Position numbers and translations under genes: made by a program
Assembly: GCA_963740205.1 (NCBI GenBank)
Contig: CAVUDD010000001.1
Location: 1-64,000, forward strand
Direction of reading: 5' to 3'
Length of the DNA: 64,000 nucleotides
Source of the DNA: UBA2137 sp963740205
Lineage (GTDB): Bacteria > Pseudomonadota > Alphaproteobacteria > Micavibrionales > Micavibrionaceae
Notes under the pieces: model-generated
Told to the model about the DNA's origin: nothing
Databases searched by the model: none
The model's input: the letters and a program-made list of their open reading frames with translations, nothing else
Part shown: one piece after another, positions 29,101 through 37,822 of the stretch
Layout: every line of letters begins with the position of its first letter
Position numbering within the stretch: the stretch's first letter is position 1

Positions 29101-30673
29101 CGTTAAGAACCTCTGTCCAGTGTTCGATTTCTGTACCATTTATAATCGTCTTTTTAACCTCTGTAGGGGCAAGTGGGTTAATATCAGTTAGTAGATTGAT
29201 TGCATAACAGCTTTCAAGGATGGCATCCCGCACAGGCTTTTCAATATCAAGCTCACCCATTTCGCGCTTTAGCTGAAGAAGCGTCATTTCATTCATAATA
29301 AGTGGCGGCAATGCAAAGCCCCGCTTGATAAGGTAAGCCAGTTGGCCAAGATGATCTTTATGCTTATGTGTAAATAGAATGGCATCCACAGGTTGTGTGG
29401 GCATGTGGTTTTTATTGTGCTTATGGTGCAGGAACCGTCCAGCGTTGAAGAAGGCAACGTCAAAGATATCGTGAAAGAGCACACCTGCATCAATCATGAG
29501 CCCTTCGCTTTTTTCTGAGCCGTCAGTGCCACGGCTTTTATAACCAATCACGTATTGATTAGCGCCAATATTTGTATCTACATCAGAAACATACTTTTGC
29601 AGATTCATTCCCGCCCCTACGGGAACAAAGGTCATTAATCCTTTCTTCGGTACATTTGCTTCTTTGTTTAGATAGGAATATAGGCCCGTGTGAAGCATAA
29701 GCTCAGTTGGAAGGGCATAGCGCCTTTCAAATGGCTCTTTCTTCAAATCTTCAATAAGAGCGCGGTCGCCCGCACGGATTGTACGGTTAATGCTACGGAT
29801 TGTTTTGAGCGCAATAGACACAGCCTCTGGGTTGGAAAGGTCTATTTTCTCCCCTAAGATTTCCATGCGCGTAATCTGAGCATGTTTTTTCTTGCCAGCG
29901 ACTTTACGTGTTTTGACCTGATAAAAGGTCTCTGTTTTTGCTCCATCATCATTGCGGTAATGAATTGTTCCTGTGACTGTAAGTGAAAGCGGTGCCGTTT
30001 TTGCACGCGCTGTATTATATTTAACTACGAAACTTTTTTGTGGAGCATCCTCTCCGTGAAGGGCGAGCGAGTGCGAACTGGAAAGGGCATCCTCATATTT
30101 ATCTGGGACAATTCCAAGTACGGGATATAAAAAAAGAGCCGGATAAACCGGCTCTTTTTTAGACTCGTCAATAAGGGCATTCTCGTTTCTGATTTCGCCA
30201 GTCACATACAGCCCTGGCCAAGCCTTCCTCCCTATCGGAGAATTTAAAAGCCCACTTTCTTCTACCAGCTTTACAGGGTTTACCCATTCATTATTGTGGA
30301 CAACGTGTTCTGAGAATTTTTTAATGGTCTTTGCAATACGTGGGAGTGATTTCGAATCTTGGATGTCAATCTTGTGGTCCAGCAAATCAACACTATCAAT
30401 TTGAATGTCACCATCAACTTCACGACATTTGAGCGTAAGAAAGTCGACAACGGAGCCATCTTGTGCGCCTTGATCATAGAAATATTTAAGTTTGATGGCG
30501 ACCTGGCCATGCTTATTTTTTTTTGCACGTAAAAGGAGTACGCGAAGATGTCCAGAATTTAGGTGAGTAGACACCGTTGCATGGTCAGTTGACTTTGAAT
30601 TTTTGAGGTGTATCCATACTTTTTGCAGCCCGAAAAGTGATAAAAATTCACTTTTATCAAGTAAGTTAAACAC
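26175..30673 (-). CDS. Giant nuclease: duplicated N-domain + RNase J-like MBL/beta-CASP + ExoI (SbcB)-like exonuclease
   Basis: Read with two net +1 shifts (about 27325 and 27044) this encodes about 1,498 aa; the first frame alone gives 1,125. Residues about 30-155 and 205-330 are two copies of an unrecognised domain (compare IAKTIKKFSEHVVHNNEW with IALKTIRSINRTIRAGDR, both ending in a PGLY/TGLYS-like segment). Residues about 400-920 are a metallo-beta-lactamase/beta-CASP nuclease: FTHKHKDHLGQL near 434, HRHTGDYKI near 573, FIFPMLGSNLARL, and PVHGGPEQLEAH near 819. From about 960 comes a DEDDh exonuclease: AAIDTETGGLD, AHNMPFDARF, HGALYDTR, then the SbcB-type C-terminal region (GFFDHRLESL, RYGLRANAN, REIARK absent there). 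Expected to degrade nucleic acid in the cytosol. The pairing of these domains is unusual. Confidence 0.8.
30130..30160 (-). terminator. Terminator-like hairpin inside the nuclease gene
   Basis: A 13-bp perfect inverted repeat AAAAAAGAGCCGG / CCGGCTCTTTTTT with a 5-base loop. On the minus strand it reads a GC-rich stem followed by seven T's, the form of an intrinsic terminator, and it works as such on both strands. It lies about 175 codons into the open nuclease frame and encodes SKKEPVYPALFLYP. See findings. Confidence 0.6.
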
Positions 30674-30884
30674 AAACTTACCCCTTCTTTTTTGTCCCTG
30701 TTGTTTAACAAAAAAACAGTTTTTTCTAATTTATGCAAGGGCAAAAAATATAAAATTTTTTTAACAAGAAAAGAGCTAAAAAATCATAAGTTTAGATATT
30801 TTATACGTAAAATCAAAACAAAAGAAACTCAAAAAGACCTCTTGTTTGTAGAAGTGATTCGAAGAATTTCTATTGATGCGAGAA

Positions 30885-30925
30885 TTTTTAGCGACAGACT
30901 ACAAGCGCTGCCATTCTTGATGATT
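30885..30925 (+). repeat. Border repeat, copy R1 (recombinase 3' end)
   Basis: Core TTAGCGACAGACTACAAGC followed by GCTGCCATTC. On the minus strand it contains the last codons of the recombinase remnant (EWQRL-stop). Two further direct copies are at 36037 and 44365; R1 and R3 agree at about 27 of 29 positions. Confidence 0.65.
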
Positions 30926-31198
30926 AGGCAAATCTAGGAACAGATTAAACGGCGAACACATTGTAAACACTAGGTTTTCATCCTTAATTTGTAAGTTCCA
31001 ACAGAGTAAATTCAACAACTTCCGTTTTTGTTCGATATTCGCCTTTTTGAATAGTCCTGATGCGTTCTGTACCAGTTCCAACATAAGTTTCATGCTGATA
31101 TAGAAACCATCATCTGCTTTCTGATGGGTAGCAAGTTGCTTACGGATATTGCTTTGCTCTTGCTTTAGTTCGGACATTTTTTTGTCCATTTCATTCAT
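30899..31198 (-). pseudogene. Serine recombinase C-terminal remnant
   Basis: 99 aa: a coiled-coil stretch (KKMSELKQEQSNIRKQLATH) then LMLELVQNASGLFKKANIEQ and KRKLLNLLCWNLQIKDENL, ending NHQEWQRL. This matches the C-terminal third of large/zinc-ribbon serine recombinases (the VQNA...EKRxLLNxLLSNL pattern). The catalytic N-terminus and recombinase domain are missing. Minus-strand DNA from 31199 to about 31360 holds another short open stretch (YERSRSVETVYDVVRQAKEM, then SAEGTDVMISPKDFK) that may be a different fragment. Probably the relic of an element that brought in the neighbouring accessory genes. Confidence 0.65.
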
Positions 31199-31464
31199 TG
31201 TAATCCATAATTCTGTGCCTGCTAGCTTACCTTAAAGTCTTTTGGGCTGATCATCACATCTGTACCTTCGGCACTCATCTCTTTTGCTTGCCTTACAACA
31301 TCATATACGGTTTCAACGCTTCTTGAGCGTTCATAATACATCTTTCGTCAAATATATAATAAATTCCTGCTGTATAGAATTTTAATTGTTTTTTAAGTGT
31401 GTCTGTAAACGTCTGATAAATAACAACAATTTTTTAATTAACTAGTTGTTTACTAAAATAAACT

Positions 31465-31509
31465 ATCATATATGATGTGAAATTATTATTTAACCTATCA
31501 TATATGATA
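31465..31509 (+). promoter_or_regulatory. Paired palindromic operators of the HTH-Fic operon
   Basis: The palindrome ATCATATATGAT occurs at 31465-31476 and 31497-31508, 32 bases apart (about three helical turns), extended to TATCATATATGATA in the second. They lie 26-70 bases ahead of the HTH gene start, where a promoter is expected, with AAGGAAAGGA as ribosome site. This is the layout of an autoregulated antitoxin-type repressor binding as two dimers. Confidence 0.7.
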
Positions 31510-31533
31510 TGGTTATAAGGAAAGGACATAGAT

Positions 31534-31929
31534 ATGAAAACAGAACACACCTTTGAAAAAGTTATAACTGAACTCAATCTACAGAAGGATCGCTTAGGTA
31601 TAAGTTATCGTGCAATATCTAAACGAACAGATATTTCTGAAGCCACCCTGCAAAGAATTTTTAGTGGTAACCATAAAACTACACACTTTGCACACATGTT
31701 ACTTATTGCTGATGTTTTAGGCGTAGATATTATGGCGCGTATAGCAAGGAGTGCCGAAGATATAAGGAAAGAACAAGCTGAAAAGAAAGCTGATTATCTA
31801 ATAAGGCTTATTAAAGGCAACTCGGCATTAGAAGGACAAGGTAGCAGCCCAAAAGCATATAGACGCATGAAAGATAAAACGGTGAACGAACTTTTATCAG
31901 GATCTAAGCGATTATTATGGGCGGCGTAA
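31534..31929 (+). CDS. HTH (XRE-like) regulator, mobile mystery protein A-like
   Basis: 131 aa. Residues about 12-62 form a helix-turn-helix: RLGISYRAISKRTDISEATL and QRIFSGNHKTTHF, then MLLIADVLGV. The C-terminal half is basic and helical (RSAEDIRKEQAEKKADYLIR). It overlaps the Fic gene by 13 bases, the arrangement of the mobile mystery A/B pairs in which the HTH protein is thought to regulate and possibly neutralise the Fic partner. The operator pair upstream supports self-repression. ATG with AAGGAAAGGA upstream is a secure start. Confidence 0.8.
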   Translation: MKTEHTFEKVITELNLQKDRLGISYRAISKRTDISEATLQRIFSGNHKTTHFAHMLLIADVLGVDIMARIARSAEDIRKEQAEKKADYLIRLIKGNSALEGQGSSPKAYRRMKDKTVNELLSGSKRLLWAA

Positions 31930-32525
31930 AAGATTGGAAAATAAGAGAAGGCGAAACCCCTCCTGATTTAGAGGGGTTTCTGCTAATAAAAAAATACCCT
32001 GCACCAAGCCGAGAGATTGTTGATGAATTAGAAGAAGAGAATATCCGCAAAGCAACAGTGAAATACTTGGCACAAAAGCCTTCTAAGAGAGTAGCGCCGT
32101 TTGACTACTATTGGTTTTTAAAACTACATCAAGAAATGCTTGGAGATGTTTATGATTGGGCTGGTAGTACAAGAACCCTAGGCACATCAGTTGGAGTTGA
32201 TAAACATCTAATTGGAGAATCTTTAAGGATGCTAGCCAATAATTTAATAGATTGGCCAAATCACTTTAAAGATCCGATTGAAATAGCAACTCGCTTGCAT
32301 CATGAGGCAGTTAAAATTCACCCATTTAGAAATGGTAATGGTCGTTGGTCAAGACTACTGGCAAATATATGGCTTAAGCAAAATGATGCTAACCTTACGG
32401 AATGGCCGAGTATAACGCCTGAAAGCCCCATAAGAGATGAATATCTTGCAGCAGTTAGAGAAGCCGATAATTTAAATTATGAGCTTCTTATAGAAATGCA
32501 TAAAAAATATACGTTACCTTCATAA
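31917..32525 (+). CDS. Fic/DOC-family protein (mobile mystery protein B-like)
   Basis: 202 aa. The Fic active-site motif HPFRNGNGR is at residues about 140-148, preceded by RLHHEAVKI; upstream are FLKLHQEMLGDVYDWAGSTR and GVDKHLIGESL, typical of this subgroup. Fic proteins transfer AMP or another phosphate-containing group to target proteins, often as toxins. No inhibitory (S/T)xxxE(G/N) helix is obvious in this protein or its partner, though this was judged by eye. It is co-transcribed with the HTH gene and converges on the GIY-YIG gene. Confidence 0.87.
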   Translation: MGGVKDWKIREGETPPDLEGFLLIKKYPAPSREIVDELEEENIRKATVKYLAQKPSKRVAPFDYYWFLKLHQEMLGDVYDWAGSTRTLGTSVGVDKHLIGESLRMLANNLIDWPNHFKDPIEIATRLHHEAVKIHPFRNGNGRWSRLLANIWLKQNDANLTEWPSITPESPIRDEYLAAVREADNLNYELLIEMHKKYTLPS

Positions 32526-32530
32526 TGTAA

Positions 32531-32580
32531 AACGCCCGCTTGCTACGCTTGCTGTTTGGGCTACTACGCGGCGCGGGCTT
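32531..32580. terminator. Long hairpin between convergent genes
   Basis: AACGCCCGC near 32530 pairs with GCGGGCTT near 32572 around inner GC-rich partial repeats (GCTACGCTTGC / CTACTACGCGGC). It sits exactly between the stops of the Fic and GIY-YIG genes and probably ends both transcripts. The stem is imperfect. Confidence 0.45.
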
Positions 32581-33051
32581 CTAATGATTGTCGAAATCGT
32601 TATATGGAGTTTCTAAAACAATTGATGCATACATTTCAAGTAACGCCTGACGGTTAGGATCAGCTTCTTCTACTACACGAATGTCCATATCACTGATACG
32701 GCTTTTCTGGTCAGTGAAGCATTGTAAAAATTCAGGTTCTTTAACTAAGGCTGCCCGTGAACCAATGCCACTTTTGTATGTTGCTTTTAGATTACCTGTT
32801 ATTTCTCTAGTAACCTTAAATGCAAAAGTGGCTTGGTTGTGCTGTGATGAGGGGCGGCAATGTAATTTGATGCGGCGGCGTATATTATTACTACGTCCTA
32901 CGTATAAATTGTGACCATCTTCGGAAAATAGGTATATGCCAGCCGAGGGTAAGTCTTTATGTAATGCCTTTAAGGTAAAAGGATCGCTATTAATAAGGGC
33001 TTCAAATTTGGGATGCAACTTATCAACGAAGTGTCTAAATTTTGGATGCAT
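32581..33051 (-). CDS. GIY-YIG nuclease-superfamily protein
   Basis: 156 aa from the ATG at 33051, chosen because AGAAGGA lies just upstream; a longer TTG start at 33078 is less likely. The domain begins AGIYLFSEDGHNLYVGRSNN (GIY...YVG) followed by IRRRIKLH, giving the catalytic Tyr and Arg region. The N-terminus is a helical extension. The family includes endonucleases and unassigned bacterial proteins; a conserved C-terminal Glu (LLEMYASIVLE) could be the metal ligand. Its role here is unknown; it sits in an accessory block next to the HTH-Fic pair. Confidence 0.72.
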   Translation of the reverse strand: MHPKFRHFVDKLHPKFEALINSDPFTLKALHKDLPSAGIYLFSEDGHNLYVGRSNNIRRRIKLHCRPSSQHNQATFAFKVTREITGNLKATYKSGIGSRAALVKEPEFLQCFTDQKSRISDMDIRVVEEADPNRQALLEMYASIVLETPYNDFDNH

Positions 33052-33067
33052 TGCAATTCCTTCTAAA

Positions 33068-33226
33068 TTAAGCGGCAATTAGATCTTTATGAACGCTTTC
33101 CAAAATAGGCCGCATTTGCGAAATCTCAAGGTAATGTTTAGTTCCAAGAACATCTATTAAGCCCTGCCACTTCCATGGGCTACCAACATCTCCAAAAATG
33201 AATTGTACTATAGCTATTTTAAACAG
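33068..33226 (-). pseudogene. Orphan coding remnant between RTX adhesin and GIY-YIG gene
   Basis: A 50-codon frame without a start codon reads IAIVQFIFGDVGSPWKWQGL then IDVLGTKHYLEISQMRPILE and SVHKDLIAA-stop. It looks like real protein sequence and its stop is placed 16 bases before the GIY-YIG start, as for an upstream operon partner. Its 5' part seems to have been replaced by the RTX gene, whose stop lies within it. No family is recognised. Confidence 0.4.
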
Positions 33227-35943
33227 TTATAATTTGGCCATTGCCGAACAACGTAGCTTCATCAAGGCCAGTTAAGCCGTTTAGTTGGCCTACAGTAGAA
33301 AAAGATAGGCCGCCAGAAGCTCCATTAGCATCGATTTGTATGAGAGTGTTCCCGCCAGAATCTACAAAATTTAGATAATTAGTAATATCCCCTCGTGTTG
33401 GATGACCTGTGACCCAGTTAGTCAACAAATCACTAATATCTAGAATATCGTTATCGAGATTAGTAAAATCCATAATTTCATCAATATTATTATAGGCGCT
33501 TGCTGCTTCGAATATAAAAGTATCGGATCCTCCACCTCCATAGAGAATATCTAGGCCATCACCACCTGCAATTGTATCATCACCACCACTAGAAACAATA
33601 GGAGTAACTGGACTAACTGCACTGTAATTTCCAAGGCTGGTAAAAGTTCCGCCCGTATCAGGGCCACTCATTAAAACATCCATGGTATTGCCACCAGTCC
33701 GCTCGAAGTATGTCGCCTCAAGAGTATAGGTTCCTGCAGAGAGAGCCTGTTCCAGCACTTGTTATTGTTACTGTACCGTGAAGCCCATCATTATTAATAA
33801 TTTGAACACCATCAAGATAAAGAGCACTCCCATCATCGGATGCGGTACGGAAACTATAAGTCCCAGCGGTAGCGATAGTTAAAATCGCCTCGTACTTAAC
33901 TGAATAATAATCACCATTATCAATTAACCCTGGGTTTAGATCATTGGTTATTCCTGAGCCAGTAAGGGTGAAGCTGTTATCACGGCCTCCATTTAATGTG
34001 AAACCAGCACCAGCAAGATTGGAGGGGTTTTTCCCACTTTCATAATCAAAATATTCATAGTTCCAACCAGAAATTTGCTGGGATGCTTCACTGTCACCAT
34101 AAATTAAATCGTTACCGTCCCCACCATTAATTATATCGCTACCTTCTGCTCCGTATATCTCATCATTACCAGCATCACCATTCAATATGTCATTTCCATC
34201 CTGGCCATATAGAGCATCATTTCCAGTGCCACCATTTAGAGTGTCGTTTCCATCTTGCCCGTATAAAATATCATTATCAGCATCGCCATTTAGAATATCA
34301 TTGCCAGCTCCGCCGTATAAATGATCGTTTCCAGCTCCGCCGTTTAGAATGTCTATATTATTGTCGGCCATAATTTCATCGGCGTTCCATTCTATGACTG
34401 AACGTCTTGAACCACTTTGTTGATCGTTCCATACGTCATTATTTCTGTACTCCGCATAATCTTCACCAGCACCATAGTTATTTGGTTCATTTGTATTCCA
34501 ATTTTCATAGTGAGAACTCACTGGGTTACCACTAACGGCGCCTCTATAAAAAACACTTCCACCTTCGACACCACCCATCCATTGCCATTCACCTTCAATT
34601 TTTGAATCTGTGGCTCCTAACCAAACTGTGTTTCCACCAATCATTTGATTGATAAAGGCGTTTTCAGCAGCACTGGTAACATTTACAAGATGTCCGCCCA
34701 CACCATTTAGAAGATCGTTAGAGGCGTTGGTTATGGATGCTCCTACACTTGCGGTACCTGTTTCAAACCTATAGAAACTCTGTGTTTGCTCATTAAAGAA
34801 TAATCCCGATCTTCCCCAGGCAGAATTTTCTCTTATTACGTATTGATCGTAGGAGGATATGCCACCTCCATAGAGAATATCATCTCCTGTTCCACCATAG
34901 AGTGTGTCGGCACCTTGACCACCGATAATATAGTCGTTGCCAGCATCACCATAGAGTGTGTCGGCACCTTGTTCTCCATCTATAGTATCGCTTCCGTCAC
35001 CACCATGTATTTCATCATTACCAAGTTGGCCATCTATATTATCATCACCGTTGTCACCATACAGAAAATCATCACCATTATTCCCAAGGATACGATCATT
35101 GCCGTCGCCGCCACGGAGTGTGTCATTACCGTCGCCACCAAAAAGTTGGTCTGCTCCTAAACCTCCCTCAATTGTGTCATTGCCTGTTTCACCACTCAAG
35201 CGATCGTCACCGTCATCACCATAAATGAAATCGTCACCGTCACCGCCCCAAATAAAGTCGTTGTTTTCATTGCCATGAAGGGTGTCTACACCGTCATTCC
35301 CATAAAGGCGGTCAGAACCAGTTCCACCATTTATAATATCATTGCCTTCATTTCCATAGATTGTATCGTCACCTGTGTTGCCGTTTAGAGTATCTTCACC
35401 TAAGCCGCCGCTGATAACATCATTGCCGTCGCCGCCATTAACTATATCATTTCCATCCCTAGCTATAATTTTGTCGTTACCACCAAGGCCATCAATGACA
35501 TCAGCAACATCTGTTCCATAAATTTTGTTATTTCCATTGTCACCTGTAATAGTTGCTAAAGGTGCAGCATCGAGAGGGGGGATTTCTGGAATATCACTTT
35601 GTGCATTGTAATCAGAGTAACTTCCTTGAGTTAAGGATAGAGATGAAGAGTTCCCCGAAGAGCCTTTATTATGAGTGAAAGAACTCATATCGATAGCTGA
35701 GCCATCAATTTTTACATTAGAAATGTTGATTGTATCCGCAGGCGATCCATAATTTTTTACTGAATAAAAACGGAGTTGAGAGTGATCAAAAGGGCCATCA
35801 GTATCAATTTGGTATGAAAGAGTGGATGAACCTGAGCCCACGTAAGTCGTATCCAGCTTAACGCCACCAAGCTTAATTTGTAGCTTAGGCATACCAGCTG
35901 AAAAAACTGCAGAAACATCAAATGTTAAAGTATATATTGCCAT
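33219..35943 (-). CDS. RTX adhesin with C-type-lectin and PA14 domains
   Basis: About 907 aa, without a Sec signal. Residues 1-100 form a beta domain resembling carbohydrate-binding modules (LTFDVSAVFSAGMPKLQIKL). Residues about 130-385 are some 25 RTX nonapeptides (GGxGxDxUx; e.g. GGDGNDVIS, GGDGNDTLR) that fold on Ca2+. A C-type-lectin domain follows at about 430-520 (VWLGATDSKIEGEW, NEPNNYGAGEDYAEYR, VWNDQQSGS), then more RTX, a PA14 domain at about 625-775 (RTASDDGSALYLDGVQII) and a type I secretion end (SDTFIFEAASAYNNIDEIMD). One extra base at 33746-33747 splits the PA14 domain. Probably a secreted or surface sugar-binding adhesin exported by a type I system not present here. Confidence 0.87.
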
Positions 35944-36036
35944 CTAAATTGTATTACCCCATTCAATTTATTATATAATAGAAAGGGTTAACGAAAAGTT
36001 TCGTTTAATTAGATAGCAAATTAAAATATTTTCAAG

Positions 36037-36071
36037 AAAAGTTAGCGATAGACTACAATCCCGGCCATTTA
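36037..36071 (+). repeat. Border repeat, copy R2
   Basis: AAAAGTTAGCGATAGACTAC followed by AATCCCGGCCATTT. It matches R1 (30885) and R3 (44365) at about 24 of 29 positions and has the same orientation. It lies in the 142-base gap between the RTX gene start and the tpsB stop, which otherwise holds AT-rich promoter-like DNA for the RTX gene. Confidence 0.55.
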
Positions 36072-36085
36072 TCTTATCTATTTGA

Positions 36086-37822
36086 TTAGAAGCTTTGTGA
36101 GAAATTAAAGTAGAAGCGTGGGTCTTTATCGTTCTGTGTTTGTGGAACTTGGTTCAAAGGAAATGCAACCATTGCACCAGCACTCATTCCACTCGCAAAA
36201 TCACTTCTCACGCCTACACCAGTGGATGTGAGCGTTTCTGTCTCAAGGGACTGAATGGCTGTATCTCTGTCAAAGACACGTCCAGCATCAAAGAAACCAT
36301 AAAGTTGATAGTCAACATTTTCGTCAACATATACAGGGTTATTCCATTGTAGTTCTATTGTACCTGCATAACCGCTATCACCGATCACCTCGGATGAGTC
36401 ATACCCACGGCCAAAGTTTGCTCCACCAAGTCCGTACTCCTCGGAGCTGAAAAGTGGGCCATCGGACAATTGCCCATTTACGCCAAGCAAAAGATTAAAG
36501 CTTCCTGTTAGACGCTGGAGTCTTTGAGCAGTGATGTTAAATTTGTTGAAGTCGGATTCTGCGCCAGGGCGTGATACATCGGCATCATTTCCATCTGTTG
36601 CATTGAAAATATCAAGGCCGCGTGAATATTGAAGGTCAAGCGAGTTGAACGCAACGCCCATAAGATCATCAAGGAAATCGATGTTAACACCTGTGCGGAA
36701 TGCACGGATACGATCATCCAGTGTGGGGACACCAATCAAATTATTTTTGGTGGTGACGTCATTATAATCAAACATCCCACGTCCAGTGAGGTTAAATTCG
36801 CGTGAGCGAATAAAAGGATGAGCGAGTTGAAGGTAGGTTCTGCGCGCATAACCTTTAACGTCAAACTGATCTAGGCGGAAACCAGGCTCTGTATTTGTGT
36901 AACTTCCAAACGCGCTGAAAATTGTACCGTTATCCAGAACTGGTTGATCGTATAAAAGCGATAAATAAGCGAGCTCTTTTAACTGGTCTGATGTATCAAT
37001 ACCCCAAACTGCTTGCCCAGTAATGCGTTCGTTCATCCCAAGAAGGGAATTCGCGGACGCAGCGCCACTTAATTGAACGGGACCCAAGAAACGTGTTCCA
37101 TAGTTATCAATACCAACTTCGCCTTCAAAGCGATCGCGCTCAACTATAACATCCAAATTAGCGGCGCCTGTTTGTGAAGGTGATGGACTAAGAATAGCAC
37201 GTGCTGAAACGCCAGGTAAGTCATTAATTAAGAGAAGTGAGCGCTCAAGATCGCCAGAATTTAAGGCGGAATCTGATCTTACGCGGCTAGCATATGTGCG
37301 AACTAAGCCTAGAGAGCTGTCGCCCTCTGATGCTCCACGTACATTTATGTTGTCAATGAAACCCTCGACGACTTGAATCTGAATGGAGCCGTCCTCAATG
37401 GTTTGAGGGGGAACTATTACTTGTGTCAGGATATAACCGTCATTACGATAGCGGCGCGTTAGGTCTGCCGCCATTCCATAAACATCGGCCAAAGTAATTT
37501 GTGTGCCCACGCGATTATTGTAGATACCACTTACGTCTGAAGAACTATAGACACTCATGCCTGTGATGTTGACGCCTGTTAATTGAAAAACAACATTTTC
37601 TGCGCCTGCAGGAGCCTCCGCGATTTGAGTTTCACGAATTTCGATTTGCGGTGAAATACGAGGTGAAAATTCAGGTTCAAGAATTTGTCCCTCAACACGT
37701 CCAGGGCTAGCGATACCTGTTTGGGCATTGGGAGCAGTTTGAGCCAGAACTGGAGAATTTAGGCATATAACTGCCAGCAGACTTCCTGTGGCAATAAGTT
37801 TCTTCATAGTAATGCTCGTCAT
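36086..37822 (-). CDS. TpsB/FhaC-type outer-membrane transporter of a two-partner secretion system
   Basis: 578 aa. Signal peptide (KKLIATGSLLAVICLNSPVLA), a linker, two POTRA domains at about 85-230 (VVFQLTGVNITGMSVYSSSD; DGYILTQVIVPPQTIEDGSI; IQVVEGFIDNINVRG) and a 16-strand barrel with the conserved L6 motif in GGANFGRGYDSSEVIGDSG and a terminal strand ending SQSF. It exports the large beta-helical TpsA across the outer membrane. The ATG at 37822 is preferred because GGGGGAAG lies eight bases upstream. It is divergent from tpsA, sharing a 305-base intergenic region. Confidence 0.93.
   Translation of the reverse strand: MTSITMKKLIATGSLLAVICLNSPVLAQTAPNAQTGIASPGRVEGQILEPEFSPRISPQIEIRETQIAEAPAGAENVVFQLTGVNITGMSVYSSSDVSGIYNNRVGTQITLADVYGMAADLTRRYRNDGYILTQVIVPPQTIEDGSIQIQVVEGFIDNINVRGASEGDSSLGLVRTYASRVRSDSALNSGDLERSLLLINDLPGVSARAILSPSPSQTGAANLDVIVERDRFEGEVGIDNYGTRFLGPVQLSGAASANSLLGMNERITGQAVWGIDTSDQLKELAYLSLLYDQPVLDNGTIFSAFGSYTNTEPGFRLDQFDVKGYARRTYLQLAHPFIRSREFNLTGRGMFDYNDVTTKNNLIGVPTLDDRIRAFRTGVNIDFLDDLMGVAFNSLDLQYSRGLDIFNATDGNDADVSRPGAESDFNKFNITAQRLQRLTGSFNLLLGVNGQLSDGPLFSSEEYGLGGANFGRGYDSSEVIGDSGYAGTIELQWNNPVYVDENVDYQLYGFFDAGRVFDRDTAIQSLETETLTSTGVGVRSDFASGMSAGAMVAFPLNQVPQTQNDKDPRFYFNFSQSF

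Noticed and set aside
30692..30937. A plus-strand gene upstream of the giant nuclease
   Set aside because: Very Lys/Ile-rich product from AT-rich intergenic DNA, no ribosome site, and it runs into the recombinase border repeat.
34843..35224. Open plus-strand frames across the RTX gene
   Set aside because: They are antisense shadows of the RTX repeats with repetitive Ser/Pro or Ile/Thr composition and no ribosome site.
33300..35500. CRISPR-like or satellite array in the 33-35 kb region
   Set aside because: The short periodic units (about 27 bases) encode Ca-binding RTX nonapeptides in one open frame; there are no uniform spacers.
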